Shown here one piece after another: positions 26,673 to 35,054 of a stretch of DNA of 46,363 nucleotides (positions within the stretch are counted from its first letter, which is position 1; every line of letters begins with the position of its first letter). Below the pieces are notes generated by a model that searched no databases, was not told the DNA's origin, and saw only the letters and a list, made by a program, of their open reading frames with translations. This DNA comes from DAITBA01 sp036824005 (GTDB lineage: Bacteria; Pseudomonadota; Gammaproteobacteria; Burkholderiales; Rhodocyclaceae). The stretch is from the NCBI GenBank assembly GCA_036824005.1, contig DAITBA010000025.1, positions 1 through 46,363 on the forward strand, in the 5' to 3' direction. Position numbers and translations under genes: made by a program.

Positions 26673-27431
26673 TCAGGAAGCGCCGGCGCGCCGGGCGCTC
26701 TTGCGTCTCGCCGGCGGCTGAACAGCGGGTTCCGGCCGGGGCTGCTCCTTCGCCGGTGCCTCGGGCAGGGGTGCGACGCTTGTCGCCGGCTCGGGGGCGA
26801 AGTTCATCACCAACTGGCCGCTCGATTCCATGCGGTAGCGGCCGGTGTCGAAGACCAGCATCTTGGGATGCTCGGCGACGATGCGCAGTTGCGCCAGCGG
26901 GCGCTCCGTGCCCGGCAGCACGCCCGCGAGCGCGTGCAGACTGCGGCTGATGGTGTCGGCGCGCACGCCCTGGTGCATGAGCGCCAGCAGTGTGCGCAGG
27001 GAAACGAGATCCTGGAAGTCGTAGCGCCCGCCCTCGGGGCGCACCAATCCGAACTGTACCCAGCGCTCCAGGGTTTCCGGCGCGATGTCCAGCAGGCGGC
27101 AGACGGCGTCGGCGGGGTGACTCTTCGTCATCTGCGCCTGCCCAGCCCTCAGCCGTAGCCGCTCGAGAAACACGCTCTCCGGCACGATTTCGATGCGGGC
27201 ACCCTGCTTGTTCAGGGCCTCCGCGCGCTGTAGCTTGCGGCTCACCGTACCGTCGGGTAACAGCGGCCAGCCGGCCGCGCCCACCACGAGCATGGTCAGG
27301 CGGCGGCCGACGTGCTCCTGGGGCAGGGCGCCGGCCTCGATCACGCGATCCCAGGCTTCCCGCTGGGTCATGGAGGCGAGCGTGCCTGTGAAGGCGACGC
27401 GCGCGCCGCGCAAACCGTACTCCTTCATCAT
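26673..27431 (-). CDS. BRCT-like domain fused to a MerR-type helix-turn-helix
   Basis: A 252-residue protein with an unusual pairing. Residues about 4-90 look like a BRCT domain: LRGARVAFTGTLASMTQREA with the FTGTL core, RLTMLVVGAAGWPL (the loop that in ligase BRCT reads TxLVVG) and KLQRAEALNKQGARIEIVPE. Residues about 100-170 look like a MerR-type HTH (DAVCRLLDIAPETLERWVQF, GLVRPEGGRYDFQDL), and the end is Pro/Ala/Arg-rich (PPARRKSARRAGAS). GGGG before ATG at 27431 selects the start. It converges with lon, 26 bases apart. A DNA-linked regulator or repair-associated protein is plausible, but no substrate is visible. Similar proteins occur in Betaproteobacteria as I recall. Confidence 0.72.
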   Translation of the reverse strand: MMKEYGLRGARVAFTGTLASMTQREAWDRVIEAGALPQEHVGRRLTMLVVGAAGWPLLPDGTVSRKLQRAEALNKQGARIEIVPESVFLERLRLRAGQAQMTKSHPADAVCRLLDIAPETLERWVQFGLVRPEGGRYDFQDLVSLRTLLALMHQGVRADTISRSLHALAGVLPGTERPLAQLRIVAEHPKMLVFDTGRYRMESSGQLVMNFAPEPATSVAPLPEAPAKEQPRPEPAVQPPARRKSARRAGAS

Positions 27432-27566
27432 TTCAGCACCCCTTCCGTGCGCGCATTTTTCTGTGCGGCTGGCTGCCGCCGGCCGAACGGCAGCCCCGAT
27501 CCTCAACGTTTCAAGATAGGTTATACCTCGTCCCACGCCGGACGCAATGGATATCGGGACGCGACG

Positions 27567-27953
27567 CTACCCGAACGTCGCCCCCCTATCGGTCAGCAGT
27601 GCCCGCAGCACCGAGCGGTGGCAGTGGGCTTCGTCCTCGCAATAGCAGCCGACGGAGAAATCGGCGTGGTGCGACAGCGCGGCGAGCAGGTCGAGTAGGT
27701 GGCGGTTCTCGGGTGCCGCCATCTCGGTGCGGTACTTGCGGCAGAACGCGGCCCACTGGGCGGGCGTCTTCGCTGTCTGCGCCAGCTTCACCGTCGCCGC
27801 GCTCGGCGCCAGGTTCGGCAGCCAGACGTCGTACCAGGCACGCGCCGCGTACTCGGACTTGGGCACGCCGCGCGGCGGACGCCGCACGGTGCCGATGCGC
27901 AGTCCCTCGTCCCGACCTCTGGGGCTGCCCAGCCTGACGACGCGCACGACCAT
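27567..27953 (-). CDS. DUF488-family protein
   Basis: A 128-residue DUF488 member. Seen are VVRVVRLGSPRGRDEGLRIG, ARAWYDVWLPNLAPSAATVK, FCRKYRTEM and FSVGCYCEDEAHCHRSVLRA, where the C-x-C and C-H-R pattern is the conserved end of the family. Function is unknown; a role with metals or thiols is guessed from the cysteines only. GGAGG upstream of the ATG at 27953 gives a firm start. It shares direction with the acetyltransferase gene whose end is 53 bases upstream, so they may be one transcript. Confidence 0.8.
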   Translation of the reverse strand: MVVRVVRLGSPRGRDEGLRIGTVRRPPRGVPKSEYAARAWYDVWLPNLAPSAATVKLAQTAKTPAQWAAFCRKYRTEMAAPENRHLLDLLAALSHHADFSVGCYCEDEAHCHRSVLRALLTDRGATFG

Positions 27954-28006
27954 AGTCACGTCCTCCGAAATGATCTTCGCCGCGACACGGATCGTCTCCT
28001 GCGCGG

Positions 28007-28471
28007 CTACGGCACGATGATCCTTTCCATCCGCAGATTGCGCAACCGTACGCCCCGCCGCTCGACCACCCGCTCCGCCACCACGACGAACCCCTGCGCG
28101 GCGAAGAATGGCCGAGCGGTCAGGCTGGCCTCGGTCCCCAGGCGCCGGCAGCCGCGCTTGCGTGCCAAGCGGATCATCGTCTCCATGAGCATTGCGGCGA
28201 TGCCGCGGCGCTGGAATTGCGGATGCACGTAGAGCAAGTCGACATGACCGCTCTGTTCCAGTCGCGCGATGCCTGCCAGCCGGCTCTCCGATTCGGCCAC
28301 GAGCACGGTCTCCGTGGCGAGGCGCTGCACCCAGGCTTGTCGGTCGGGCAAGGCGGGCGCCCACGCTTCGATCTGATCGGGATCGTAGTCGAGGCACGCG
28401 ATCTCGCGCACCGAACGGCCGATCAGCTCGATGACGGCGTTGAGATCGTCTGCGCGGTATTCACGAATCAT
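28007..28471 (-). CDS. GNAT-family N-acetyltransferase
   Basis: A 154-residue acetyltransferase of the GNAT fold. IREYRADDLNAVIELIGRSV is the usual N-terminal alpha helix pair, VLVAESESRLAGIARLE the central strands, LLYVHPQFQRRGIAAMLMET holds the acetyl-CoA site (QxxGxA/G-like RRGIAA), and ARPFFAAQGFVVVAERVV the C-terminal strand. The substrate cannot be told. The start at 28471 gives the canonical length; an ATG further upstream would add a Gly/Pro/Arg-rich stretch with no homology. Its ribosome site is weak. The neighbour downstream on the same strand is the DUF488 gene. Confidence 0.78.
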   Translation of the reverse strand: MIREYRADDLNAVIELIGRSVREIACLDYDPDQIEAWAPALPDRQAWVQRLATETVLVAESESRLAGIARLEQSGHVDLLYVHPQFQRRGIAAMLMETMIRLARKRGCRRLGTEASLTARPFFAAQGFVVVAERVVERRGVRLRNLRMERIIVP

Positions 28472-28789
28472 GCTAATCTTCGCCCCGACGGCGCGCGCGG
28501 ACATGACAACCGGCGCCAGTGGACGTTCCGGTTCTCCGTCGGCGACAGGTGTGATGTCGCCGCGCAACAACGGTGCGTCGAGATTTGTCTTGCATTCTGC
28601 TCCCGCATCTACTAATTACCTAGTGGAAGGGACTACGTAGCAAGGCAACGCCGCCAACGGGTTCCGCCAAACCACGACAGATCATGGATGGCCCGGGCAC
28701 GCATTCGGGCCCCTTTTCCGGCGCACAGGCAAGCGATGCCGAGATCATGGTGTCGGCATGACCTTGGGCCCTACAGGGAGAACACGATC
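28472..28789. other. 318-base gap between divergent genes
   Basis: No gene seen. It must contain the promoters of the acetyltransferase gene (minus) and the beta-propeller gene (plus). Around 28600-28640 it is less GC-rich (CTACTAATTACCTAG), the most likely place for a promoter, but I cannot assign -35 and -10 boxes with confidence. Confidence 0.4.
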
Positions 28790-30610
28790 ATGAAGTCAAT
28801 GTCACGCGCAGCGGCGCTTTCATTGCTTGGAGCGGCAGCCGCCTTTTTGTTTGCGCCGATCGCATGCGCGGTCGACATCTGGACCGTCGGCGTCGACAAC
28901 ACGCGCCAGGGCTGGAACAGGTTCGAGACGGTTCTGACGCCCGCGAATGTTCCCAACTTGAAGAAGACGCGCGAATTCGTTGTCGATGAAAAGATCGACG
29001 TGTCGCCGCTCGTCGTCGGCAACAAACTTTACGTGTTCACGATGAAGAACACGGCCTATGTCTTCGACGTGAATACGGGTGCCCAACTGGTGGCACCGCG
29101 CCAGCTCGCCGCGCCTTTCGACCCGGCCGATATTGCCAATCCACCGGGCATGGGCATGGATCTCCACAACATGTACCGCAGCTGGGGGATTACCGCGACA
29201 CCGGTGATCGACGTAGCAACGAACACCATCTACGTAACGACGTTCGGCAAACCCGATGCCAATAGCAGCAACCAAGAGCGCAACAACATGCTATGGATCC
29301 TCGACGCCGACACCCTTGCCGACAAGCAGCCGCCGGTGTTGATCGCGGGCGATGCGGACAACGGCGGCGGCGGGATCACGAACGGGATCGCGAACGGCGT
29401 CACGACGCTGTACCAGAAGATGCGCGCTGGCCTGGGGCTAGTGACCGATGCCGGCGGAAACAAGGCGGTCATAGTGTCGTTCTCGATCAACGGCGAGAAC
29501 CCGGCCGGTCCCGGGCACGGATTCGTCGTTGCCTACGACGTGCGCGGCCTCAACCGCGAGGCCGGTTTCACGCCAACGCCTGCGATATGGAACGTCACGC
29601 CGGGAGGCGGCGCAGGCGGAGTTTGGATGTCGGGCTCCGGGCCTGCCATAGACGGTGACAACATCTACCTCGCCACGGGGAACGGAATGGATCCCGGGAC
29701 GATCCCCGGGAACTTCGCCGAGTGCTTCGTCAAGCTCCAATATACAGCCGGCGTCGCCAATGTGGATGGCGGCAAGCCGAAGCTCACTGTCGCCGACTAC
29801 TGGAATGCATTCAGCGATTTCACGCGCAAGCAGCAAAGTACGCCGTGGGACGCCGGCGCTGCCGGCGATCAGGACCTCGGCTCGGCAGGCGTGTTCCTGA
29901 TCCCCGAACGGGGCAACCTCATCGGCGGCGGCAAGGACGGCATCCTCTACAACCTGAACAAGGACAACCTCGGGAAACACTCCTGGGATCCCCAATTCAA
30001 CCTTCCCTTCGTCGCCACCTATCTGCCCAATGCCCCGAACGGTGCGGCAGGTCTGCCGACAACGACGCAGGCGAATCCCGACTGGCCCATCGTCAAGCTG
30101 AATCGAAACCTCCATACGCAAACACCGACCGGGAAGAGCATTCACATTCACGGGACGCCCGTGTACCTGGAAACGGCGGCGCAGGGGATCGTGTACCTCT
30201 GGGGCGAGAACGAGCGCTTGAAAGCCTACAACTACGACTTCGCCACGAAACGCATTACCGGTTTCCGCGGTCAAGGTACGCAGTTTGCGTCGGGCAAAGA
30301 CATGCCTCCCCCGGGCGGCATGCCCGGCGGACGTCTCGTTGTCTCCTCCAACGGCACGGTCGCCAATACCGGCGTGGTTTGGGGCACGTATCCGGTGCAG
30401 GGGGACGCAAATGCCAACGTTGTGCCGGGTGCGCTGGTCGCCTACGACGCGACGAAGCTCAACAACGGCATGCTCAGACAACTCTTTCACAGCGACGCGA
30501 AGCCCGCAGACAAGATGGGGGCCTTTGCCAAGTACTCCACGCCGGTGGTTGCGAACGGCAAGGTCTATGTCGGAACGTTCAGTAACAAGGTCGTCCAGTA
30601 CGGTCTTTGA
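28790..30610 (+). CDS. secreted PQQ-type beta-propeller repeat protein
   Basis: A 606-residue exported protein. Residues 1-27 are a signal peptide (MKSMSRAAALSLLGAAAAFL, ending PIACA). The rest is built of beta-propeller strands of the PQQ-enzyme repeat type: PLVVGNKLYVFTMKNTAYVF, DVNTGAQL, ATPVIDVATNTIYVTTFGKP, GPAIDGDNIYLATGNGMDPG and TPVVANGKVYVGTFSNKVVQ, with the typical 'Ala-x-asp-Gly-x-hydrophobic-Tyr-x-Gly-Thr' pattern. I see no dehydrogenase-type active site with its disulfide ring, so it is called a propeller protein rather than a named quinoprotein. GGGAG upstream supports the start. The next gene is a lipoprotein on the same strand; cofactor and ligand are unknown. Confidence 0.78.
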   Translation: MKSMSRAAALSLLGAAAAFLFAPIACAVDIWTVGVDNTRQGWNRFETVLTPANVPNLKKTREFVVDEKIDVSPLVVGNKLYVFTMKNTAYVFDVNTGAQLVAPRQLAAPFDPADIANPPGMGMDLHNMYRSWGITATPVIDVATNTIYVTTFGKPDANSSNQERNNMLWILDADTLADKQPPVLIAGDADNGGGGITNGIANGVTTLYQKMRAGLGLVTDAGGNKAVIVSFSINGENPAGPGHGFVVAYDVRGLNREAGFTPTPAIWNVTPGGGAGGVWMSGSGPAIDGDNIYLATGNGMDPGTIPGNFAECFVKLQYTAGVANVDGGKPKLTVADYWNAFSDFTRKQQSTPWDAGAAGDQDLGSAGVFLIPERGNLIGGGKDGILYNLNKDNLGKHSWDPQFNLPFVATYLPNAPNGAAGLPTTTQANPDWPIVKLNRNLHTQTPTGKSIHIHGTPVYLETAAQGIVYLWGENERLKAYNYDFATKRITGFRGQGTQFASGKDMPPPGGMPGGRLVVSSNGTVANTGVVWGTYPVQGDANANVVPGALVAYDATKLNNGMLRQLFHSDAKPADKMGAFAKYSTPVVANGKVYVGTFSNKVVQYGL

Positions 30611-30732
30611 ACGACCGATGATCCGGCTCGTATCGGATCTGGGCGTCCGAGCAACGGACGAAACGAAATCGCCATGACGCGCGCTTTGCTCCTGTCTGTG
30701 CCCGTTCAACGCCAACTACGCTGGAGCCCCCG

Positions 30733-31287
30733 ATGAAGAACATCTTGACACTCACGACGATCGTGCTATCCGCCTGCAGCACGGCGGCACCCCAGCCGAG
30801 CGGGGGACGGGACGAGATTCCGGCGCAGACGGCGTCCTCGGCGCAGCCCGAGGCCCGCGCGCAAGCGCCAACCCCGCCGCCGGATCAAGCTGCGCCCAAG
30901 GCGGCGCCCGCGGCGGCGGAAATCAACCTGAACGATCTCAATGCCATGACGTTCGGTTGCACCAAGGCCGGGCTCAACGCAGCCGCACGCGAGGCAGCCA
31001 AAGCACCTGCGCAAGGAACCTACCATTTCTCCTACTTCAGGCTCGTCAGCAGCTCCCACCACTCGACTTATGAGGTCCATTTCAAGAGCAACAACTATGA
31101 AGACCAGGAGTTGAGGTACTGCGTCTCCGTCTATTGCCAACAGGGGTGGGATCCAAAGACCGCCCATCTTTCCGTGAGCTTGATGGGCAAGGCAGCCCGG
31201 CCAACCGGAGCTAAAGTCCCAGCCGCCCAACACGGAGCAGATTGCAGCGAGCATATGCCGCGCGCAACGCGGCGCGCACGGCGGTAG
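30733..31287 (+). CDS. putative lipoprotein of unknown function
   Basis: A 184-residue protein starting MKNILTLTTIVLSACSTAAP, a short lipoprotein signal with a lipobox (LSAC), so lipidation on the Cys and an outer- or inner-membrane place are likely. Residues about 20-65 are Pro/Ala/Gln-rich spacer. The middle (LNAMTFGCTKAGLNAAAREA, YHFSYFRLVSSSHHSTYEVH, YEDQELRYCVSVYCQQGWDP) looks like a compact domain with three or four cysteines. The last 30 residues are Arg-rich and of different character, which may mean that the reading frame runs past a former end. It follows the propeller gene by 122 bases. No family recognised. Confidence 0.6.
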   Translation: MKNILTLTTIVLSACSTAAPQPSGGRDEIPAQTASSAQPEARAQAPTPPPDQAAPKAAPAAAEINLNDLNAMTFGCTKAGLNAAAREAAKAPAQGTYHFSYFRLVSSSHHSTYEVHFKSNNYEDQELRYCVSVYCQQGWDPKTAHLSVSLMGKAARPTGAKVPAAQHGADCSEHMPRATRRARR

Positions 31288-31544
31288 GCGGGGTGGACGC
31301 CGTGCGCTTTGTGCTGGACGACATGCAGCAGTTCGACACCAGGCTTCCCCCGAGGTCTCCGCCGTAGCCTGCGGCGACCGGGCGGTGAATGCGCCCCGTG
31401 ACTGAACGGGGGCGCGGCTCGCCATGGTCCATGCCCGCCCGTGCAGACTCCAGTCGCTGCGGGTACGCGAATGGGTCGCGCCTTCTTGGTCCGCGCGGCG
31501 GCCTGCCGTTGGTGGTCGGCGCCGACGCGAAAGGGTTGTCGGGC

Positions 31545-31913
31545 CTAGCCGCTCTTGCGAATGCCTTCCTCGAGCACGAAGTACTGCGGATTCAGCGCTT
31601 CCAGGGGACCACGAAGCTTCTCGATCTCCGCCGCCGGCGCATGAACCTCGAGTCGGATGATCTTCGCGATTTTCAACGCCTCGCCGAGGAGCTCGCCGAC
31701 GTTCTTCAAATGCGCGAGGATTCCGTCCGCGTTCTCATATCCCTCGCGACAGTGGGCGATGTTCCCGCTGAAAGAAAACGCGTAGTGGATGCAGCCAGAT
31801 TCGGTACTGGTCTTGGCAACGAACTTGGGTCCGAGCGCTTTGAACGCGGCCAGGTTTTCTTGCGGAACTTCGAAGTACGGAACCAGCGTGCAGCAGGTAT
31901 CGGGTTTGAACAT
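31545..31913 (-). CDS. antibiotic-biosynthesis-monooxygenase-like (ABM/dimeric alpha-beta barrel) protein
   Basis: A 122-residue protein of the small alpha-beta barrel type. TLVPYFEVPQENLAAFKALG with TESGCIHYAFSFSGNIAHCR is the pattern of ABM/YgiN-like domains (strand, helix with E-x-F-K, strand with 'GCxxYxF'), followed by REGYENADGILAHLKNVGEL, where 'E.Y.n.eal.aHl' is typical. Such proteins are quinone or small-molecule oxygenases or stress-related dimers, so I give no reaction. AGGAGG six bases before ATG at 31913 makes the start certain. It is followed downstream (plus direction) by the Mut7-C gene on the same strand. Confidence 0.75.
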   Translation of the reverse strand: MFKPDTCCTLVPYFEVPQENLAAFKALGPKFVAKTSTESGCIHYAFSFSGNIAHCREGYENADGILAHLKNVGELLGEALKIAKIIRLEVHAPAAEIEKLRGPLEALNPQYFVLEEGIRKSG

Positions 31914-32086
31914 CGTCGCCTCCTGGAGTGGTTGGGGACTCATACGCGCGCCTGGGGGAACCCAGACGCCAAATTGTACGCGACGCGAAAGCGCTTGGCA
32001 CGATACGGCATGAGCATGCGGTGGGCATTGGTCGGCCATTGGCGGCACGTGCCGGCCATGACTGTGCCGGGCGCCCGCGGCACTGT

Positions 32087-32839
32087 TCAACTGCCGCCCG
32101 TAGCGCCGTTCAATGCCTTCACCTCTGCCTGCATCCGCCGCCAGTGGGAGCCCTGCCAGTAGATGTGCGCGCACCCGGTGCACTGCCAGTAGTTGTCATA
32201 GTAGCGGCGCGTTGTCGGCGGGATGCGCTCGGCGATGGCGCTCTTGTCCACAGGCTGCAGCGGTGCGTTGCAGCACAGGCAGCGGGTGAAGGGGCGGATC
32301 GCCCGGCGCAAGTCGAGGCGGTCGAGCACTTCCGCCAGCTGGCGGCGCGGGTCGATGGCGTGGATGTAGCTGCCGTGGGTGATGGCGCGATGCATGAGCA
32401 GGTTGCGGTCGCGGGTGAGGACGACGCGGCCTTCGTCGCGGGCGATGCGTGCCACTTCCGCGTCGTCGTAGCTGTTGCGGTACAGCACGTCGAAGCCGAG
32501 CATGCGCAGCCGCCGCGCCAGCCCGCCGAGATGAGCGTCGGCGATGAAGCGCAACTCGCGCAGCGGCCGCTCGCGCACCTTGAGCAGCGGCGCGATGTCC
32601 AGCCGCTCGAACTTCGGGTACACGCTGACGCGGTCGCCCGCGCGCACGCGGTAGGCGAAGTCCACCGACTCGCCGTTTGCGAGGATCAGCTCCACTTCGG
32701 TGTGCGGCACGCCGAAGGCCTCGATGACATGCTTGACCGTCGCCTCGGCCGGGGAGTCGCGGCGCACGGCGCGCTTGCGGTGCTCCGGGGCGAGAAAGTC
32801 GTTCAGCTCTTCGTAGAAGCGGAATTCGGCGAGGGCCAT
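32087..32839 (-). CDS. Mut7-C RNase-domain protein with N-terminal ubiquitin-like (ThiS-type) domain
   Basis: A 250-residue protein with three parts. Residues 1-80 have a ubiquitin-like fold of the Mut7-C-associated type (AEFRFYEELNDFLAPEHRKR, HTEVELILANGESVDFAYRV). Residues about 92-170 are the PIN-like Mut7-C domain: RFIADAHLGGLARRLRMLGF, DVLYRNSYDDAEVARIARDE and VVLTRDRNLL, with several acidic residues suited to a nuclease site. The end is a zinc ribbon with two CxxC pairs (CLCCNAPL and QCTGCAHIYW). Bacterial members are predicted RNases; activity is not proven. It is a separate unit between the ABM-like and lipoprotein genes. Confidence 0.86.
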   Translation of the reverse strand: MALAEFRFYEELNDFLAPEHRKRAVRRDSPAEATVKHVIEAFGVPHTEVELILANGESVDFAYRVRAGDRVSVYPKFERLDIAPLLKVRERPLRELRFIADAHLGGLARRLRMLGFDVLYRNSYDDAEVARIARDEGRVVLTRDRNLLMHRAITHGSYIHAIDPRRQLAEVLDRLDLRRAIRPFTRCLCCNAPLQPVDKSAIAERIPPTTRRYYDNYWQCTGCAHIYWQGSHWRRMQAEVKALNGATGGS

Positions 32840-32886
32840 GCCGCATCATACGCCCGCACTCAAGCGCGGGTGCGGGCGATGGCCGT

Positions 32887-33387
32887 TCAGCGGTAGGAGG
32901 AGGGTGGTGGCGGCGGCGGGTAGTTCTGGCTCGACGGTGGGGGCGGTGCCACATGCTGACGGGCATAGGCGCCCGGCACCTGGTTGCCGCTGGCATACAT
33001 GCACTGCTCGTAGGCGATGTCGTAGCGGCGCTGCGCCTGGTAGCCGGACGAGGACCCGGCGCCGGCACCGACCATGGAACCGACCACGAGACCTGCCGCG
33101 GCACCACCGGCGGCACCGGACCGGCCGTTGATCAGTGCGCCGGCGGTAGCGCCGATGGCCGTGCCCGCTGCCGCCGTCCCGACCGCGCTTTGCGTTGCGG
33201 CCTGGTTCGGCTCGATGCCGATCTGGCGCGCGGCGTACTGGCGGCAGGTTTCATCCTCGCGCACGAAGACATCGAAGGGTTTGCCCGGCGCGGGCATGAC
33301 GCGCGAGCTTGGCCCCGTGGGCACCGTGGCGCAGCCGGCCAGCCCGGCGAGCGCGGCGATGACGAGAATTGCCGAGCGTTTGTTCAT
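32887..33387 (-). CDS. glycine-zipper lipoprotein
   Basis: A 166-residue outer-membrane-type lipoprotein. The signal MNKRSAILVIAALAGLAGCA ends in the lipobox LAGC. Residues about 70-115 form a glycine zipper (AVGTAAAGTAIGATAGALIN, GAAAGLVVGSMVGAGAGSSS), the membrane-associating motif of Rick_17kDa/YMGG-type proteins. A proline-rich tail follows (PPPPSSQNYPPPPPPSSYR). Cysteines at about 48 and 129 could bond. Proteins like this are common in Betaproteobacteria as envelope proteins without a known role. It is 6 bases downstream of the secreted gene at 33394, so it belongs to the same transcript. Confidence 0.8.
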   Translation of the reverse strand: MNKRSAILVIAALAGLAGCATVPTGPSSRVMPAPGKPFDVFVREDETCRQYAARQIGIEPNQAATQSAVGTAAAGTAIGATAGALINGRSGAAGGAAAGLVVGSMVGAGAGSSSGYQAQRRYDIAYEQCMYASGNQVPGAYARQHVAPPPPSSQNYPPPPPPSSYR

Positions 33388-33393
33388 GATGGA

Positions 33394-33828
33394 TCACCTC
33401 GATTCGGCTGGCCGCGCCGAGCCGGAGGGCGGCGTTGCGGGGACCTTCTCCCAGCCGCCCGGACATTGCGAAACATAGGGGTAGTAGCCGTTGGCTTCGC
33501 GGCAGAAATACCAGTAGGCCGGTGGCGCTTCCACGGGCGCGGTGTATGCCGGCGGCGAGTTGTAGATGATGGTTTCGCGCGCGTAGGGCGGGTACGCATA
33601 GTATGGATAGGGATGATAGTAGGGCCAGAACAACGGCACTCCCAATCCGAAGTAAACGCCGACGCGGCCACGGCCATGCACGTGACGGAAGCCGCCGCCA
33701 TGACCGACATGGGTGGCCACGACGACCGATCCGCGTGGTCCGCCGTGTCGGTAACCGTGCGCCCAGGCCTGACTCGTGAAGAGCAGGGACGATGCCAGGA
33801 GCACGGCGTGGACCGCTCGAGTTTTCAT
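33394..33828 (-). CDS. secreted Tyr/Pro/Gly/His-rich protein
   Basis: A 144-residue exported protein. Residues 1-23 are a signal peptide (MKTRAVHAVLLASSLLFTSQ, AWA cleavage). The mature part is unusual: HGYRHGGPRGSVVVATHVGH and GGGFRHVHGRGRVGVYFGLG are rich in Gly and His, and PYYHPYPYYAYPPYARETII is rich in Tyr and Pro. The end has EAPPAYWYFCREANGYYPYV then SQCPGGWEKVP, a motif of two Cys seen in several small betaproteobacterial secreted proteins. Function unknown; metal or surface binding is guessed from the His-rich stretch only. It is the first gene of a two-gene transcript with the glycine-zipper lipoprotein. Confidence 0.7.
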   Translation of the reverse strand: MKTRAVHAVLLASSLLFTSQAWAHGYRHGGPRGSVVVATHVGHGGGFRHVHGRGRVGVYFGLGVPLFWPYYHPYPYYAYPPYARETIIYNSPPAYTAPVEAPPAYWYFCREANGYYPYVSQCPGGWEKVPATPPSGSARPAESR

Positions 33829-34076
33829 GGCCCGCTCCTTCTTACGATTCAGTTAATGTTCGACCTTGCCGCGCGCTGACGCAGCCGCGATTCGCAGCCG
33901 CCGCGGACGACGGTACTATTCCTCCCTTTCGATAGATCTAGTGTGCGCTCGGCAGTGCCGCGAGACACGCGGTTTTTGGTAACAAAATGTAAAGCGCCAC
34001 GGGCGCGCCTGCGTCGCTCCCTCCCGGACGCTCGGCGCGTCCGCGGCGCCTCCCATCCGCACGCGCACCGCCCGAT

Positions 34077-34340
34077 CTAGTGGGTACGCCGCCGGGGCGG
34101 CGCAACGACCGGCATGCGGGTTTCGATGTGGCGGAACGTGATACGCCCCTTGCTGATGTCGTAGGGCGAAACCTCGAGGGACACCTTGTCGCCCGCGAGG
34201 ATGCGGATGTGATGCTTGCGCATCTTGCCGGAGCTGTATGCCACGAGTTCGTGGCCATTGTCGAGCGTGACGCGAAAGCGGGCGTCCGGCAGTACTTCGG
34301 ACACCACGCCGTTCATTTCGATGAGTTCTTCCTTGGCCAT
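34077..34340 (-). CDS. infA: translation initiation factor IF-1
   Basis: An 87-residue IF-1. MAKEELIEMNGVVSEVLPDA, RFRVTLDNGHELVAYSSGKM, RKHHIRILAGDKVSLEVSPY and DISKGRITFRH are the whole of the S1/OB fold. The usual IF-1 is 72 residues; the extra ETRMPVVAPPRRRTH tail is typical of the second IF-1 (infA2) seen in Betaproteobacteria. AGGAG before ATG at 34340 is clear. It binds the 30S subunit A site during initiation. It lies downstream of the cold-shock gene, with a hairpin terminator about 31 bases upstream of its start, so its expression may depend on read-through or on its own promoter inside that short space. Confidence 0.95.
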   Translation of the reverse strand: MAKEELIEMNGVVSEVLPDARFRVTLDNGHELVAYSSGKMRKHHIRILAGDKVSLEVSPYDISKGRITFRHIETRMPVVAPPRRRTH

Positions 34341-34370
34341 TGCTGCATCTCCTGGGGAAGCCAAAAAGGG

Positions 34371-34396
34371 AAAAGCCCGGTCGGTGCCGGGCTTTT
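34371..34396. terminator. rho-independent terminator between the cold-shock gene and infA
   Basis: AAAAGCCCGG, six-base loop, CCGGGCTTTT: a perfect 10-base stem flanked by A on one side and T on the other, working in both directions. It stops the cold-shock transcript, but it is only about 31 bases before the infA start. Confidence 0.85.
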
Positions 34397-34493
34397 CCGG
34401 TGGAGTTGTGATTCGAGTGGCAGCCCGGGTTCACCACCCCGGGGTGCGATGCGCACCCGGCAGGCAAGCGCCTGGCGGGTGCAGCCGGATGTT

Positions 34494-34700
34494 TCAGTCA
34501 GCAGGTCGGATGTTCGAAGCCTGCTGTCCCTTCGGACCGGTGGTGATGTCGAAACTGACCCGCTGGCCTTCGCGCAGGGTCTTGAACCCTTGACCCTGAA
34601 TCGCTGAGAAGTGTGCAAAAAGGTCCTGGCCGCCACCCTCCGGGGTGATGAAGCCGAAACCTTTGGAGTCGTTGAACCACTTTACGGTACCTGTCGCCAT
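34494..34700 (-). CDS. cold-shock protein, CspA family
   Basis: A 68-residue cold-shock domain protein. MATGTVKWFNDSKGFGFITP contains RNP1 (KGFGFI), and DLFAHFSAI contains RNP2 (LFAHF). QRVSFDITTGPKGQQASNIR closes the barrel. It binds single-stranded RNA or DNA and melts RNA structure. The ATG at 34700 gives the standard length; the frame upstream is open for 29 codons but belongs to the long 5' leader that is typical of cold-shock genes. GAGG-type ribosome site precedes. The transcript ends at the hairpin 34371-34396 before infA. Confidence 0.95.
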   Translation of the reverse strand: MATGTVKWFNDSKGFGFITPEGGGQDLFAHFSAIQGQGFKTLREGQRVSFDITTGPKGQQASNIRPAD

Positions 34701-35054
34701 GTCTTGTACTTCCTCGAAGAAATGAATTGAAAACGGGATAGCCCCGCGAGGGCGAAACTCAAGACGGCGGGGTGATGGCAGGAGCAATACCGGAAAACTG
34801 CAGGTACTAGACCGGACAACGACAACACTTACTTGAAGATCGCTCGGCCGCCACTATGCACGAATCGGCCGGAATCTGCAAATCGGGCGCATGACGGCAG
34901 AGGTCGTCGCATGCCGTCATCCTGCGCGATCCGGCGCGGCGGGCTGCCCGGGTGCTCGCCGGTTTGCGGCGCGGCGCTCATCCGTGGCAGGCCCGGATGA
35001 GCGCGGCGAGTCGATCGGTGGTCTTACCCCGGCCGCGGCCCACGTCCGACGCCG
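34701..35054. other. 354-base leader and spacer upstream of the cold-shock gene
   Basis: No gene is supported. The part next to 34700 is probably the structured 5' leader of the cold-shock messenger (short GC stems, for example around GCCCCGC/GCGAGGG near 34742). The rest, to 35054, follows the remnant hydrolase reading frame; a minus-strand frame through 34978-35352 shows no family features. Confidence 0.45.

Noticed and set aside
31211..31432. small frames after the lipoprotein gene
   Set aside because: Alternative frames look slightly protein-like but have no start signal or family.
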